Assembly: GCA_031549565.1 (NCBI GenBank)
Contig: JAVBPO010000085.1
Coordinates: 1-64,000 of the forward strand
DNA: 64,000 nt
Direction of reading: 5' to 3'
Origin: JAVBSX01 sp031549565
GTDB lineage: Bacteria > Planctomycetota > Planctomycetia > Pirellulales > Thermoguttaceae
Under the pieces are notes generated by a model, which was not told the origin of the DNA, made no database searches, and saw only the letters and a program-made list of their open reading frames with translations. Numbering within the stretch: position 1 is the first letter of the stretch; every line of letters begins with the position of its first letter. Shown piece by piece: positions 26,503-36,071 of the stretch. Both the position numbers and the translations under genes were made by a program.

Positions 26503-29244
26503 TCACTTCCGCATCCGCGATTTCGGGACTCCTTCGTATTCGCGGACTCTTCGGGAGATGTAGACGAACAGGCCAATCAACAGCGGCGGGATCGGCGGCA
26601 AGGCGACGGCGTAGAATCGGTAACGACCTTGAATCGCCTGGATGTAATCGTTCATCTTCGCCTTGGCTTCCTCCACTTTCGTGTTCACTTCATGACGCAA
26701 CGTCTCGTTATCCCTCGCCATTTTTTGGCCCGCCGAAGTGCTTGCCGCAGTGACCCGGGCGAGAACTTCCTCTTGCGACAAACCTTTTTGACGCATTTCC
26801 GTCCGGATTTTTTCCAACCGGCTTTCGAGTTTTTCCTGCTCCTCGTTGACCTTTTTTTCCATTTCTTTTTTGTACATTTCCCGCTTCTCGGCGGTCTGCT
26901 GCCACATTTCGTCGGTGACCTTGTCGATCCGTTGGAGCGTGCGGTGCGTCGGACGCCGTGTCCGGATCGCCAGGAACCGGTCGTCTCCGGCGACGTGGTC
27001 GATCGCGTTGAGGATGAACGAGACGTTCTCGAAATCGAGGTTGATGCCCATTCCCGGCGGACTTCCCTGCTCTTGCATCATGAACACCTGGTCGTGGAGC
27101 ATGTCGATATCGGCGACGAGCACGACGTTGATCTTCACTGGCTGCGGCTTGGGCGTTTCCTCCGGTTTTTCCGGATTCGACGTCGTCGGCGGGGTGTATT
27201 CGCCGGTAATACGGACCGCGAGTTCTTTCGGACCGTTCGTAATGATATTGACTCGATTCAGGAGTTCGTCGATACTTTCCATCGACGCCTGCTGAATCGC
27301 CGCGCGGGCAGCGGAAACCGACGTCGTGCCGGACGGTTTATAAATCGTCCAGGCAAGCGGCTGATAATCGAACCGCGACTGGCTGCTCTTTTGCATCGTG
27401 CCGGGAAACGGGAACATCATGTATTGCATGTTTTTCGTGATCGGGCTTTCCCGGTCGAACGACGAAACGACGGACTTCGTGTTTTCGTCGATCGTGTTGT
27501 CCAGAAACACGTATCCCTGCGGCAAGCTTTGAAGCTTTCGGATCGGGTTGTACGCTTGCCAAACGCTGTCGGCTCCGTCGAAATCGACGCCGAGGAATCG
27601 CCAAAGCATTCCGATTTCCCCTTTCGGCTGCATTTGTTGTTGCTGCATGAAAGGATTCGCGTTTTTCGGGCGCCGCGGTTCGTTGGTTCCGCCGATTCCG
27701 CCGAAGTTGACCGGGAACGAATCCTCAAAGATCACGGTCGGTTGACCGTTTTGGACTGCCGCGACGAAGTTCTGCATTTCCATCGGTCCTAGCGTCGACG
27801 GCTGCACCGCGACCAAAGCGTCGTATTTTTCGGCCAACGGCTGCGCCGGATCGACTTCGACGACGTTGTACCGTTTTTTCAACTCTTCGACGATTCGCAT
27901 TTCCGGCGACTGCGAAAAGGTTTGCATCGAAAATTGTCCAAAGAGCGGAACGTCGGTTTTCAGGACGCCGACCCGCTTCTTCTGCGGATCCGTGACGCTG
28001 CACAGGGCGTGAATCAGTTCATATTCCGGCGAAAGCCCGCGATTGATGAACGGAAGCGTGAGCGATTGCAGCCCGCAACGGAACGCGACGCCGAGGAAAA
28101 TGTTCGCGTTGTTCCGGATTCCCTGGGCGTCGTACCACACTTCCCGGGGCGTGATTCCATACCGCTCCGACGCGAGAAGCGCTTCGGCGGTGTACGGGCG
28201 GATTTCATGGAATCGGACCGCGATTTTTCCGCCGCTTTTCGATTCGAATTCCTTGAGGACGGAAATGATGTTCATCCGAGTCTGGATAAACGTATCGGGA
28301 ACCTCGGGACTCAAGTACGCTTCGATCACGACCGGATGGGCCGGATCGACCTTTTGGATCAACTGCACGGTCAGCGGCGAAAGCGAGCTGAGTTTCTCGG
28401 CGGTCATATCGGCCCGGAGGTCGAAACGTTCCAGAATCATTACCAGAGCGAACCCGATCACGGCAAGCGAAACGGCTCGAACCGTGTAGTGGAATCCGCC
28501 GACGAACTGTTGGCTGGCGGACCAATGTCGTTTGCCGATGAGCACCATACACAGGTAAAGCATCACGGCGACGATCGCGAGGAAATAAACGACGTTCGCG
28601 GAACTGACGATTCCCCGTCCGAAGGCGTCGAACTGGTTGCTGATGGAAAATTGCTGAACAAACGCCGCGAAATCCCGCCCGACCGGGGCGGCGTCAACCC
28701 AATGAAGCGCGACCAACGGCGCACAGAAGATCGTTCCGACGATGTAAGCGATGGTCAGGTTCGCCGTGAGGAACGACGCGACCATTCCGATCGCGAGCAT
28801 TGCGGTTCCGGTGAACCAGTACCCGATGTAGGTGCAGAGAAAAAGGCCTCGGTCCGGATTGCCCAGATAGTTCAAAATCGCGTAATTACAGGCGAAGGAG
28901 AACAGGAGCGAAACCGTGTAAATCGCGACGGCGGACAAGTATTTGCCGCAAACGATGTCAGAATCCCCGGCCGGGATCGTGAGCAGAAGTTCGTCGGTTC
29001 CCTGTCGTCGTTCGTCGGCCCAGATTCCCATCGTGATCGCCGGGATGAACACCAGCATAATCAGCGGAAACCATTGGTTGAGCTGGTCGAGATTGGCGAG
29101 GTTCGCGCTGAAGAACTCATACGGCAAAAACGCCGCGATCGAACTGAGCAAAACGAAAACACAGATAAACACATATCCGGTGGGATTCGCGAAATATCCG
29201 ATGAAATTACGCTTGAAAACGGCAAAAAGGACTCTCGTGTTCAT
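26503..29244 (-). CDS. gldFG: GldF-GldG fusion, ABC-2 permease with GldG domain
   Basis: A 913-residue fusion. Residues 1-280 are an ABC-2 permease like GldF, with about six membrane helices and WADERRQGTDELLLTIPAG. The GldG-type part (about 290-860) carries FDLRADMTAEKLSSLSPLT and the large periplasmic domain, and a final helix lies near residue 885. A charged coiled-coil stretch (about 770-870) precedes it. It pairs with the DUF4340 gene downstream. The ATP-binding subunit (GldA-like) that normally precedes such genes is not upstream in the window. In Bacteroidetes the system is needed for gliding; in planctomycetes its substrate is unknown. Confidence 0.88.
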   Translation of the reverse strand: MNTRVLFAVFKRNFIGYFANPTGYVFICVFVLLSSIAAFLPYEFFSANLANLDQLNQWFPLIMLVFIPAITMGIWADERRQGTDELLLTIPAGDSDIVCGKYLSAVAIYTVSLLFSFACNYAILNYLGNPDRGLFLCTYIGYWFTGTAMLAIGMVASFLTANLTIAYIVGTIFCAPLVALHWVDAAPVGRDFAAFVQQFSISNQFDAFGRGIVSSANVVYFLAIVAVMLYLCMVLIGKRHWSASQQFVGGFHYTVRAVSLAVIGFALVMILERFDLRADMTAEKLSSLSPLTVQLIQKVDPAHPVVIEAYLSPEVPDTFIQTRMNIISVLKEFESKSGGKIAVRFHEIRPYTAEALLASERYGITPREVWYDAQGIRNNANIFLGVAFRCGLQSLTLPFINRGLSPEYELIHALCSVTDPQKKRVGVLKTDVPLFGQFSMQTFSQSPEMRIVEELKKRYNVVEVDPAQPLAEKYDALVAVQPSTLGPMEMQNFVAAVQNGQPTVIFEDSFPVNFGGIGGTNEPRRPKNANPFMQQQQMQPKGEIGMLWRFLGVDFDGADSVWQAYNPIRKLQSLPQGYVFLDNTIDENTKSVVSSFDRESPITKNMQYMMFPFPGTMQKSSQSRFDYQPLAWTIYKPSGTTSVSAARAAIQQASMESIDELLNRVNIITNGPKELAVRITGEYTPPTTSNPEKPEETPKPQPVKINVVLVADIDMLHDQVFMMQEQGSPPGMGINLDFENVSFILNAIDHVAGDDRFLAIRTRRPTHRTLQRIDKVTDEMWQQTAEKREMYKKEMEKKVNEEQEKLESRLEKIRTEMRQKGLSQEEVLARVTAASTSAGQKMARDNETLRHEVNTKVEEAKAKMNDYIQAIQGRYRFYAVALPPIPPLLIGLFVYISRRVREYEGVPKSRMRK

Positions 29245-29767
29245 GGGGGCGTTTTGTCTTGATGTTTTTCCGATCGCTCATTGTCGCGGAGCTTCGATTG
29301 AGGAAGCAACCTCTCTCGTCCTCGCTCCACTCCGCAAGCGGATCGATCACATATAATCCGTCTTCGTCGATTCTATCGGTTCAAACGTTGTTTTCAAGAC
29401 CGTCCACGCGTTTCGCAGAAGAACTGAAGTCGGTACTATGGATTGACGTAAACCACGCCGTGCTGCCCACTATTTCCTGGGACCGCAGGCTTCCAGCCTG
29501 CCAGTGGGCGGTCGGGCACCGATTGCAGGGCGTCCGACCGTTTCGCGCCGCGGGCTGGAAGCCCGCAGACCCAGGTGCAGGCAAGATGCCTGCGGTCCCA
29601 GGAAAAACTTAACGGCGTTGAGAGGTAACCGTCAACTCTCGACCCGAAACGGAAAATCGGTTAAAATCCTGAAAAGAATTTCGATCTATTTCCATTATCC
29701 AAGGAAATACACACCGATATTTTCAACGTTCATTTTTATCACCACCACACCGTACAGGTTGACTCCC
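29245..29767. other. Intergenic region with a CCTGGGACC element
   Basis: 523 bases between the divergent gldFG and thioredoxin-like genes. The CCTGGGACC palindrome occupies 29476-29602. No gene, including the expected ABC ATPase gene, is seen in the rest. Confidence 0.6.
29476..29602. repeat. CCTGGGACC dispersed palindromic element, copy 2
   Basis: 127 bases, almost the same as the copies at 13903 and 46765. Weak similarity continues outward on both sides (a GCCGT...TATTTCCTGGG motif and its complement), so the full element may be about 35 bases longer. Confidence 0.85.
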
Positions 29768-31168
29768 ATGAAACACATTTTTTGCACAGCGGTTTTGATT
29801 TTGTTGTGCGGTACCATCTCGGTTTCGGCACAAGACGAAGCGGTAAAAACACCGTCCTTGCAGGATGCCAAAACGGCGTTCGATGTTTTCGACTACATGG
29901 ATCACGAATGCGGCAAAATCGACAAAGAGATCGATCAAAAACAACAAGCCGCCCTGCGTGCGGACATTTTCATGGCGGCAAGCGATAAGCTGATGGAAAT
30001 CGCCAAAGAAGATAACGACAGAAACAATGCGTACAGCTTAAAATTTGGTGCCTTTCTCAACCAGAAGGTTGCGGGAATCGAGGGCGCTCAACAACGAATG
30101 GAAACGTTTCTTGACGAGTTGGCCGCAAAGGAAGGAACCCGTTACACGGCGGAAGCATTGCGATTCCAACTGTTCACCTCCGAGGCGATGAAAACGGTCA
30201 ACACGCCCGAAGGTTGGGAGGCTTTCAAAACCGAACTCAAGCCGTGGCTTTACCGGAACACCGATTCCAACAACATGTACATTCGCTCCGACCGTATTGC
30301 TCGCGGGATGCTCTATGTTGCCGAGAGTCGTGAAGGCGATACCGAACAATTCGTTACGGAATTGATCGGAGAATTAAACGAATTCATTCAGTCTGCGGAT
30401 TGTACGCTTTCGGAAGAGGAAAAATCGACGGCAGTGCGACAATTCGAGCAAACGTTGGAAATGTACCAATTTGGCCAATTCTACCGAAAGGCGTTGGAAA
30501 CCGTCGATTCCCCGGCAAGTTTCGACACGTTCAAAGCCGGGCTAAAATCGTGGATCAATCGGAAAACCGTGAATGTCAATGAAATTCCAGGCCTCGCACT
30601 TGCTTTAGCCGAGAAATGTGAAGTTCCTGCCGAACAGGTCATAAATGAATTGATCGAGTTCATTCAATCGCCGGAGTGTTCGTCCCCCTATAAAGAGCAG
30701 TTCACAAGAGATTGGAAAAAATTCCTCCTGACCGCTTTCGGTTCCGACTTGAAACTCTACGGCAGAACGCTGGACGACAAAGATTTCGACTGGGACGCTT
30801 TGCGGGACAAGTACGTTTTGGTGCAGTTCACGGCAACGTGGTGCGGTCCTTGCCACATGGAAATTCCCGGCATGAAGGAAGCCTACAAGGAGTATCACGA
30901 CAAGGGTTTCGAGATCGTTTCGATTTATGTTTGGGAACGGGGAGATGATCCCGTCGCATCGGTCAAGGAACACGTGGAGCACTCGGAATTGCCGTGGATC
31001 GTCATTTCGGAGACGCTGACGGAAAAGGCGGGCCAACCGAAATTCGAAGAATCATTCGGCTTTAACGGCGTTCCGACGATGCTCCTGGTCGATAAGACGG
31101 GCAAAATTATCATGACCAATGCACGCAGCGGAAAGCTACAAACCAAACTGGCGGAAATTTTTGAGTGA
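29768..31168 (+). CDS. Secreted thioredoxin-like (TlpA-type) protein
   Basis: A 466-residue exported protein. The start MKHIFCTAVLILLCG at 29768 gives a normal signal peptide ending near VSAQD. Residues 20-330 form an unrecognised, mostly helical region with two related segments (WEAFKTELKPWLYRN and FDTFKAGLKSWINRK). The C-terminal 140 residues are a TlpA/AhpC-type thioredoxin fold with the redox motif WCGPC (C359, C362) and the cis-proline segment GVPTMLLVDKTG. It probably acts as a thiol oxidoreductase outside the cytoplasm. Confidence 0.88.
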   Translation: MKHIFCTAVLILLCGTISVSAQDEAVKTPSLQDAKTAFDVFDYMDHECGKIDKEIDQKQQAALRADIFMAASDKLMEIAKEDNDRNNAYSLKFGAFLNQKVAGIEGAQQRMETFLDELAAKEGTRYTAEALRFQLFTSEAMKTVNTPEGWEAFKTELKPWLYRNTDSNNMYIRSDRIARGMLYVAESREGDTEQFVTELIGELNEFIQSADCTLSEEEKSTAVRQFEQTLEMYQFGQFYRKALETVDSPASFDTFKAGLKSWINRKTVNVNEIPGLALALAEKCEVPAEQVINELIEFIQSPECSSPYKEQFTRDWKKFLLTAFGSDLKLYGRTLDDKDFDWDALRDKYVLVQFTATWCGPCHMEIPGMKEAYKEYHDKGFEIVSIYVWERGDDPVASVKEHVEHSELPWIVISETLTEKAGQPKFEESFGFNGVPTMLLVDKTGKIIMTNARSGKLQTKLAEIFE

Positions 31169-31279
31169 CGCCTTTCGATATTGTGAGCCGTTCGCCGCTT
31201 GATCCGCAAGCAATAGAACTGGTGAAAAAACCATGAAACCAAACATTTACGACGACGCCACATTTTTTCAAAGGTACAA

Positions 31280-32167
31280 GTGATACGAAAGAATTCCTCC
31301 CAAGCCTGGTTTCTCGCGGCTCGCCCGAAAACGCTGGCAGCCGGTGCGACTCCCGTTGTCGTCGCTTCGGCACTGGCGTTTCATGACGGCGGTTTCAGCG
31401 TCCTTCCCGCTTGCGTCTGTCTTCTCTTTGCCGTGCTGGCGCAGATCATTTCGAATTTCGCCAACGATTATTTCGATTACGTCAAGGGAAGCGACAACGA
31501 AGAGCGGCTCGGACCGAAGCGGGCCGTCGCGGAAGGTTGGATCGCGCCGAAAACGATGTTAATCGTTACACTCGCTCTGTGCGTGGTCAATTCGGTGCTC
31601 GGCTTGACACTACTCTATTACGGCGGTTGGTTTTTGATTCTCGTCGGCGCGGCGGTCGTCGTGTTCGCTTTGGCTTACTCCGGGGGTCCGTATCCGTTGG
31701 CTTATCGCGGCTGGGGCGACGTTTGCGTGTTCGTCTTTTTCGGAATCGTACCCGTTGGTTTCACGTATTATGTCCAGACGGGCCAGTGGACGCTTTCCAC
31801 AACGGTCTGCGGCATGGCCGTGGGATTGGTCGTGATCAATATTCTCGTCGCGAATAATTATCGCGACAGGTTTTCCGACGCCCGATCGGGAAAACACACA
31901 TCCATCGTTTTGTTCGGCGAACGATTCGGACGCTGGTTTTACTTTCTCAACGGTATCACCGCCGTTTTGTGTTGCCAATATTTCTGGTTCGAACATTCCG
32001 TTTGGGCAGCGGTACTTCCGATGTTCTATCTCGCTTTTCACATTCCAACATGGCGCAAGATGGTACGGATCGGCAGCGGGAGGGGATTGATCGGCGTACT
32101 CGAACATAGTGCACGAAATGTGTTGATCTTCGGTTCGGCTCTTTCGCTCGGTTTGATTTTGAAATAA
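31280..32167 (+). CDS. menA: UbiA-family prenyltransferase, MenA-like
   Basis: An integral membrane prenyltransferase of 295 residues that attaches a polyprenyl chain to an aromatic acid in menaquinone synthesis. Aspartate-rich motifs NDYFDYVKGSD and NNYRDRFSDARSGK are both present, with eight or so membrane helices. A UbiX gene lies 3.1 kb away. If the organism uses the futalosine route, this could be MqnP rather than MenA; the sequence alone does not decide. Confidence 0.85.
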   Translation: MIRKNSSQAWFLAARPKTLAAGATPVVVASALAFHDGGFSVLPACVCLLFAVLAQIISNFANDYFDYVKGSDNEERLGPKRAVAEGWIAPKTMLIVTLALCVVNSVLGLTLLYYGGWFLILVGAAVVVFALAYSGGPYPLAYRGWGDVCVFVFFGIVPVGFTYYVQTGQWTLSTTVCGMAVGLVVINILVANNYRDRFSDARSGKHTSIVLFGERFGRWFYFLNGITAVLCCQYFWFEHSVWAAVLPMFYLAFHIPTWRKMVRIGSGRGLIGVLEHSARNVLIFGSALSLGLILK

Positions 32168-32196
32168 TGACGCTCGAAAGGCTGCGTTTACGGAAC

Positions 32197-32225
32197 TCGA
32201 CGCGGCACGGAGAACGGAGTATAAT
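32197..32225 (+). promoter_or_regulatory. Sigma-70-type promoter before the DUF169 gene
   Basis: TCGACG (32197-32202) and a perfect TATAAT (32220-32225) are 17 bases apart, and the start codon follows 42 bases later with an AGGAG ribosome site. Confidence 0.5.
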
Positions 32226-32267
32226 GCCAAAGAGATCGCACATCACCACAAAATTTAGGAGTTCGCC

Positions 32268-33077
32268 ATGAAATCTGCTATTGCTGATGCCATTTCGCTC
32301 AAGTATCCGCCGCTTGCCATTTTCTACGCCCAGGAGCCGCCCGCCGACGGCAAAGAAGCGAAGGGGATGTGTTCCATGAGTCCCGTCGCGCAAGCCGCCA
32401 AGGGTGATACCGTTTACATGTCCGCCGGGAGCTGCGGTTGTTCCGGGGCCGCCGGCGGGTTCGGATTGACGCCGCTCGATCATGAAGACTTTCCCGGCGA
32501 CAAAAAGTGCTTCGATTATTTTCTCTCCATCGGCAACGAGCATTGGGAACAGGGCCGACAAGCCATTGCGCAGATGAAAGAGCACGGCGCCCCGAAGATT
32601 TTCATTGAGGAATTCAGCGAAGGGGAAGGCTTTTTGAAAACGCCGGAATTGGCCGCCCAGTTTTCCGAATCGCTTCCGCAGATCAAATCGGAAGGACCGT
32701 ATATCGTCATCAAACCGCTGGAAAAACTGGCGTCAAGCGAGAAGCCGAAAGCGGTCGCTTTCCTCGTTGACGCCAACCAACTTTCGGCTTTGACCGTGCT
32801 CGCGAATTATGCCCGACCGGGAAACGACAACGTCCGCATTCCGTTCGGAGCGGGCTGCATGACGTTCGGTCTGTACGTGTTTCACGAAGCCGAACAGCCG
32901 AGTCCCAAGGCGATTGTCGGGCTGACGGACATCTCCGCACGGTTTTTCCTGCGAAAGATGCTTGATCGAGACATCCTCTCGTTCACGGTCCCGTGGTCGC
33001 TTTTCAAGGAGATGGAGTCGAATGTCGCGGAAAGTTTCCTGACCCGCTCTGCTTGGAGAACCGTTATGGAAAAATGA
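32268..33077 (+). CDS. DUF169 family protein
   Basis: A 269-residue soluble protein of the DUF169 family, frequent in anaerobes and of unknown function. The N-terminus has SLKYPPLAIFYAQEPP, and a cysteine-rich patch follows (GMCSMSP, AGSCGCSGAAGG) that may bind a metal or cofactor. GAGCMTFGLYVFHEAE, with a further cysteine, precedes the C-terminal SARFFLRKML region. A clear AGGAG ribosome site and promoter lie upstream, so it is probably transcribed on its own. Confidence 0.8.
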   Translation: MKSAIADAISLKYPPLAIFYAQEPPADGKEAKGMCSMSPVAQAAKGDTVYMSAGSCGCSGAAGGFGLTPLDHEDFPGDKKCFDYFLSIGNEHWEQGRQAIAQMKEHGAPKIFIEEFSEGEGFLKTPELAAQFSESLPQIKSEGPYIVIKPLEKLASSEKPKAVAFLVDANQLSALTVLANYARPGNDNVRIPFGAGCMTFGLYVFHEAEQPSPKAIVGLTDISARFFLRKMLDRDILSFTVPWSLFKEMESNVAESFLTRSAWRTVMEK

Positions 33078-33174
33078 GTGGCCACGAGTCAATCCGCGGA
33101 TTTGCCGCAAGCCGCCGGCGCCGGTTCATTCGCTCGGCGGAATGGAACCGGTCGCTCCGCTCTTTTGGCGGCCG

Positions 33175-35139
33175 TTATTTTTTCGCGTCGCCGTCCGTCT
33201 CGTCCAACGCGAGAATGGGAGCGTGGTATTTTTTTCTCAGCTCCGGATCGCGGAGCAAGGCGGCTTGAAGAAACCGACAACTTTCCGACAACGTCCCTTC
33301 GTAGCCGCTTGGGTTGCCGTTCCAGTCAGTCCAATCGATTCCGCGTCCGAATTCGTTCGTAACGCCATTTTGGAACTTCCCTTCGGCTTGACGCTTCATC
33401 ATTTCGTTGAGGAGAAAATCGCCCCGCTCGGTCATGCCGACGATGTAATGAGCCGTGATGAAATGCATCGCGTGCCCGGCGGAAATCCCCCCGTTCTGGT
33501 ATTGCCCGAACGTATCCGAGCCGTCTTCCCGCTGCGGACAACCGGACGCGTCCGGGAGGAGATAATCCTGCCGCAACACCGGAACCAGCGTACAGGGAAT
33601 TCCCAAATCATAACGGGTAAAACCGACGTCTTTCATCTTTTGCTCGAACCGTTGCAAGATGGCTTTGCCTTCTTCTTTTGACACCAACCCGTATTCGATC
33701 GCGAGCCCGTTAACGATCGGCATGGCGTAATCGTGCAAGGTTCCGTCTTCGCTCTTCCACCACGCCAACCAGCCGGTTTCGGGGTTCCGCAACGCGTCGG
33801 CGTAAGACGCTTTCAACATTTTCGCGTGTTTTATGTACCTTTCCGCTTGTTCGTGACGCCCCAGCTTCTTTTCCAGGTCGGCCATGCAGCACCATGCCCG
33901 GAAGATGATCGCGTTGGTGTATCCGTCCTTGTGGCCGCAGTTGACGGCGTCGAACCAGGCGCAGGAGCGGTTCGGCTGGTGAAGCGTACCGTAATTGCCG
34001 GACTGCTTCGCCTCGACCATGCCGTCGCCGTCGATGTCGCGGCGGATGAGAAAATCGGCAACCGATTCGAGCCGTTCGATCTTGCTTTCGAGCCATTTCG
34101 CATCCCCGGTCGCCGTGAAATAGTCCCACGCCGCGATGATCGGTCCCGCGTTGGCGTCAAGAAATCCGGCATAACTCCAATAACAGATCATCTCCCCGTC
34201 CGGCATCACTTTCTCGTCGAGCCAGAAGTCGACGGTGTTGCGAACGATATTCATCGCCGAAACGTCTTCGGTCAACCGCGGCGTCCAAAAAACCTGGTCG
34301 GCGTAGAACCACACCGAACAGCTCGCCGGGTCACTGATCACATTGTTCGAGAACAATCCCGGCGGGGCGCTGTACGGATTGGTCAAATCGCCCCATTGAC
34401 ACGAAGTTTGCATCGGGCCGAACCAGCCCCGGCGGGCTTTCTTCCAGAACTCCAGGTCCTTGAACCCCGCCGGAGGATCCAAATAGACCGGCGTCAACGA
34501 GAATGACACCTCTTTGTTCGCTTCGTTTAACGGAAGTTCGATCATCAAATTGACGTATTTTTCCACGCGACTTCCCAAGAGCGAGCCGTCGATTTTTCGG
34601 CCGCTTTTTTCCACCAGGTGCATTTGTCCGAAATCGGGGGCGGTGACGACCAGCGGGAGTTGAAATTTTCCCTGGGTGTCAAAGTCGTTCGGTATCACCG
34701 TCGTCGATGTTACCGTGGGATCAAGCGGAAAAAACAAACGAAAACCATTGATCGCATCCGGGACTTCACCCTGCAAGGAAAATTGAAAATCGATCGTTCC
34801 CTGGGCGATGCGGATCGTCCATTCCAGCTTGTCTTTTGGTGAAAGCGGATAGTCAAGGACATGCTCCGCGTCAGAGACGGTTTTCAACGCCCCCTCGGAA
34901 ATCGTATTCCATTGCTCGCCGGACCGGACCTGGAGAACGACGGCCGAATCGGGCCTCAAAAGATTCCGGTTCGATTTATCGCCCCCTTCGGTATCCCAGC
35001 TCAGGTAGGTGATTCCCGACGGTCTGTCCGAGACGACGCATTGGACGATCGCTTCATTCCGCGTTTCGGCGGCATGTGAAGGAATTCCGAATATCAGCGG
35101 GATCAGTACGGCAAAAAGGAATAATCGCGACTTTTTCAT
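33175..35139 (-). CDS. Secreted six-hairpin glycosidase-like protein
   Basis: A 654-residue exported protein with signal peptide SRLFLFAVLIPLIFGIPSHA. Residues 25-230 are a beta-rich domain. The C-terminal 400 residues look like an (alpha/alpha)6 barrel of the six-hairpin glycosidase group: WSYAGFLDANAGPIIAAWDYF, DIDGDGMVEAKQSGNYG, CAWFDAVNCGHKDGYTNAI and YEGTLSESCRFLQA. Acidic residues in these loops are candidates for catalysis. The exact glycoside hydrolase family and the substrate cannot be named. It suggests breakdown of external polysaccharides. Confidence 0.7.
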   Translation of the reverse strand: MKKSRLFLFAVLIPLIFGIPSHAAETRNEAIVQCVVSDRPSGITYLSWDTEGGDKSNRNLLRPDSAVVLQVRSGEQWNTISEGALKTVSDAEHVLDYPLSPKDKLEWTIRIAQGTIDFQFSLQGEVPDAINGFRLFFPLDPTVTSTTVIPNDFDTQGKFQLPLVVTAPDFGQMHLVEKSGRKIDGSLLGSRVEKYVNLMIELPLNEANKEVSFSLTPVYLDPPAGFKDLEFWKKARRGWFGPMQTSCQWGDLTNPYSAPPGLFSNNVISDPASCSVWFYADQVFWTPRLTEDVSAMNIVRNTVDFWLDEKVMPDGEMICYWSYAGFLDANAGPIIAAWDYFTATGDAKWLESKIERLESVADFLIRRDIDGDGMVEAKQSGNYGTLHQPNRSCAWFDAVNCGHKDGYTNAIIFRAWCCMADLEKKLGRHEQAERYIKHAKMLKASYADALRNPETGWLAWWKSEDGTLHDYAMPIVNGLAIEYGLVSKEEGKAILQRFEQKMKDVGFTRYDLGIPCTLVPVLRQDYLLPDASGCPQREDGSDTFGQYQNGGISAGHAMHFITAHYIVGMTERGDFLLNEMMKRQAEGKFQNGVTNEFGRGIDWTDWNGNPSGYEGTLSESCRFLQAALLRDPELRKKYHAPILALDETDGDAKK

Positions 35140-35185
35140 GGGAGTTTTTCAGTGTTAATGGAGATTCGGTAAAAGCACGCTATAT

Positions 35186-35285
<100 letters not shown>

Positions 35286-35288
35286 AAA

Positions 35289-35954
35289 ATGTCTCGTTTC
35301 GTTGTCGGAATGACCGGCGCCAGTGGGGTGGTTTATGGGGTGCGGGTGTTGGAGATGCTGCTTGAGCTGCCATGTGAAACGCACGTCGTGCTCAGTCCGA
35401 CGGCGGAGTTGGTGATTTTGGACGAACTGCCCGGACTAAAGCGATGCGACGATCCGACGCAATTTCTTCGAGCCGCGATCCGGCAAGCGAGGGAACGATT
35501 CGAGTTTCGACCGGGCTTCATAGGTTACGATCAAGATAAGGGAAAAGACGCGCCGCTGCAAGAGAACCTGTTCGTTCATCGTTCGGACGACTATTTCGCG
35601 CCGATTTCCAGCGGCTCGTTCGCGACCGACGGAATGGTCGTCTGTCCCTGCTCTGGAAGCTCGTTGGGGCATATCGCTTCCGGGATCAATCGACACCTGA
35701 TTCATCGGGCCGCGGAAGTCCACCTGAAAGAAAAACGGCCCTTGATCCTTGTTCCCCGGGAAACGCCGCTTTCGCGGATTCACCTGCAAAATCTGCTGAG
35801 AGTCAGCGAAGCTGGCGGGACGATTCTGCCCGCCTCGCCGCATTTTTACGGGTTTGCCCCACAAGCGGCGGATTTAATCGATTCGGTCGTCGCGAAAATT
35901 CTCGACCAGTTGCGAATCCGCCATCCACTGGGCAACCGCTGGAAAGGGGAGTGA
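35289..35954 (+). CDS. ubiX: Flavin prenyltransferase UbiX
   Basis: A 221-residue flavoprotein that makes prenylated FMN, the cofactor of UbiD-type decarboxylases. FVVGMTGASGVVYGVR at the N-terminus is the flavin-binding signature. SSGSFATDGMVVCPCSGSSLGHIASG and LILVPRETPLSRIHLQNLL are the family's other conserved blocks. The start at 35289 puts the glycine-rich motif at residue 7; the longer upstream frame is repeat sequence. It includes a short insert around residues 80-95 (YDQDKGKDAPLQ). UbiD is not in the window. Confidence 0.92.
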   Translation: MSRFVVGMTGASGVVYGVRVLEMLLELPCETHVVLSPTAELVILDELPGLKRCDDPTQFLRAAIRQARERFEFRPGFIGYDQDKGKDAPLQENLFVHRSDDYFAPISSGSFATDGMVVCPCSGSSLGHIASGINRHLIHRAAEVHLKEKRPLILVPRETPLSRIHLQNLLRVSEAGGTILPASPHFYGFAPQAADLIDSVVAKILDQLRIRHPLGNRWKGE

Positions 35955-35981
35955 TCTCCCAAGTTTCCGACGATTTTCGCC

Positions 35982-36010
35982 TTGACACGGAATGCCCGAT
36001 TTCCTATCCT
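35982..36010 (+). promoter_or_regulatory. Sigma-70-type promoter before the propeller lipoprotein
   Basis: TTGACA (35982-35987) and TATCCT (36005-36010) are 17 bases apart, 62 bases before the ATG at 36072. Confidence 0.5.
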
Positions 36011-36071
36011 CCTGACCGGTCTGGTCTGTTTTGATTGAAGAGGAAACCGTCCGTGAGGTCATGAGTCGAAA

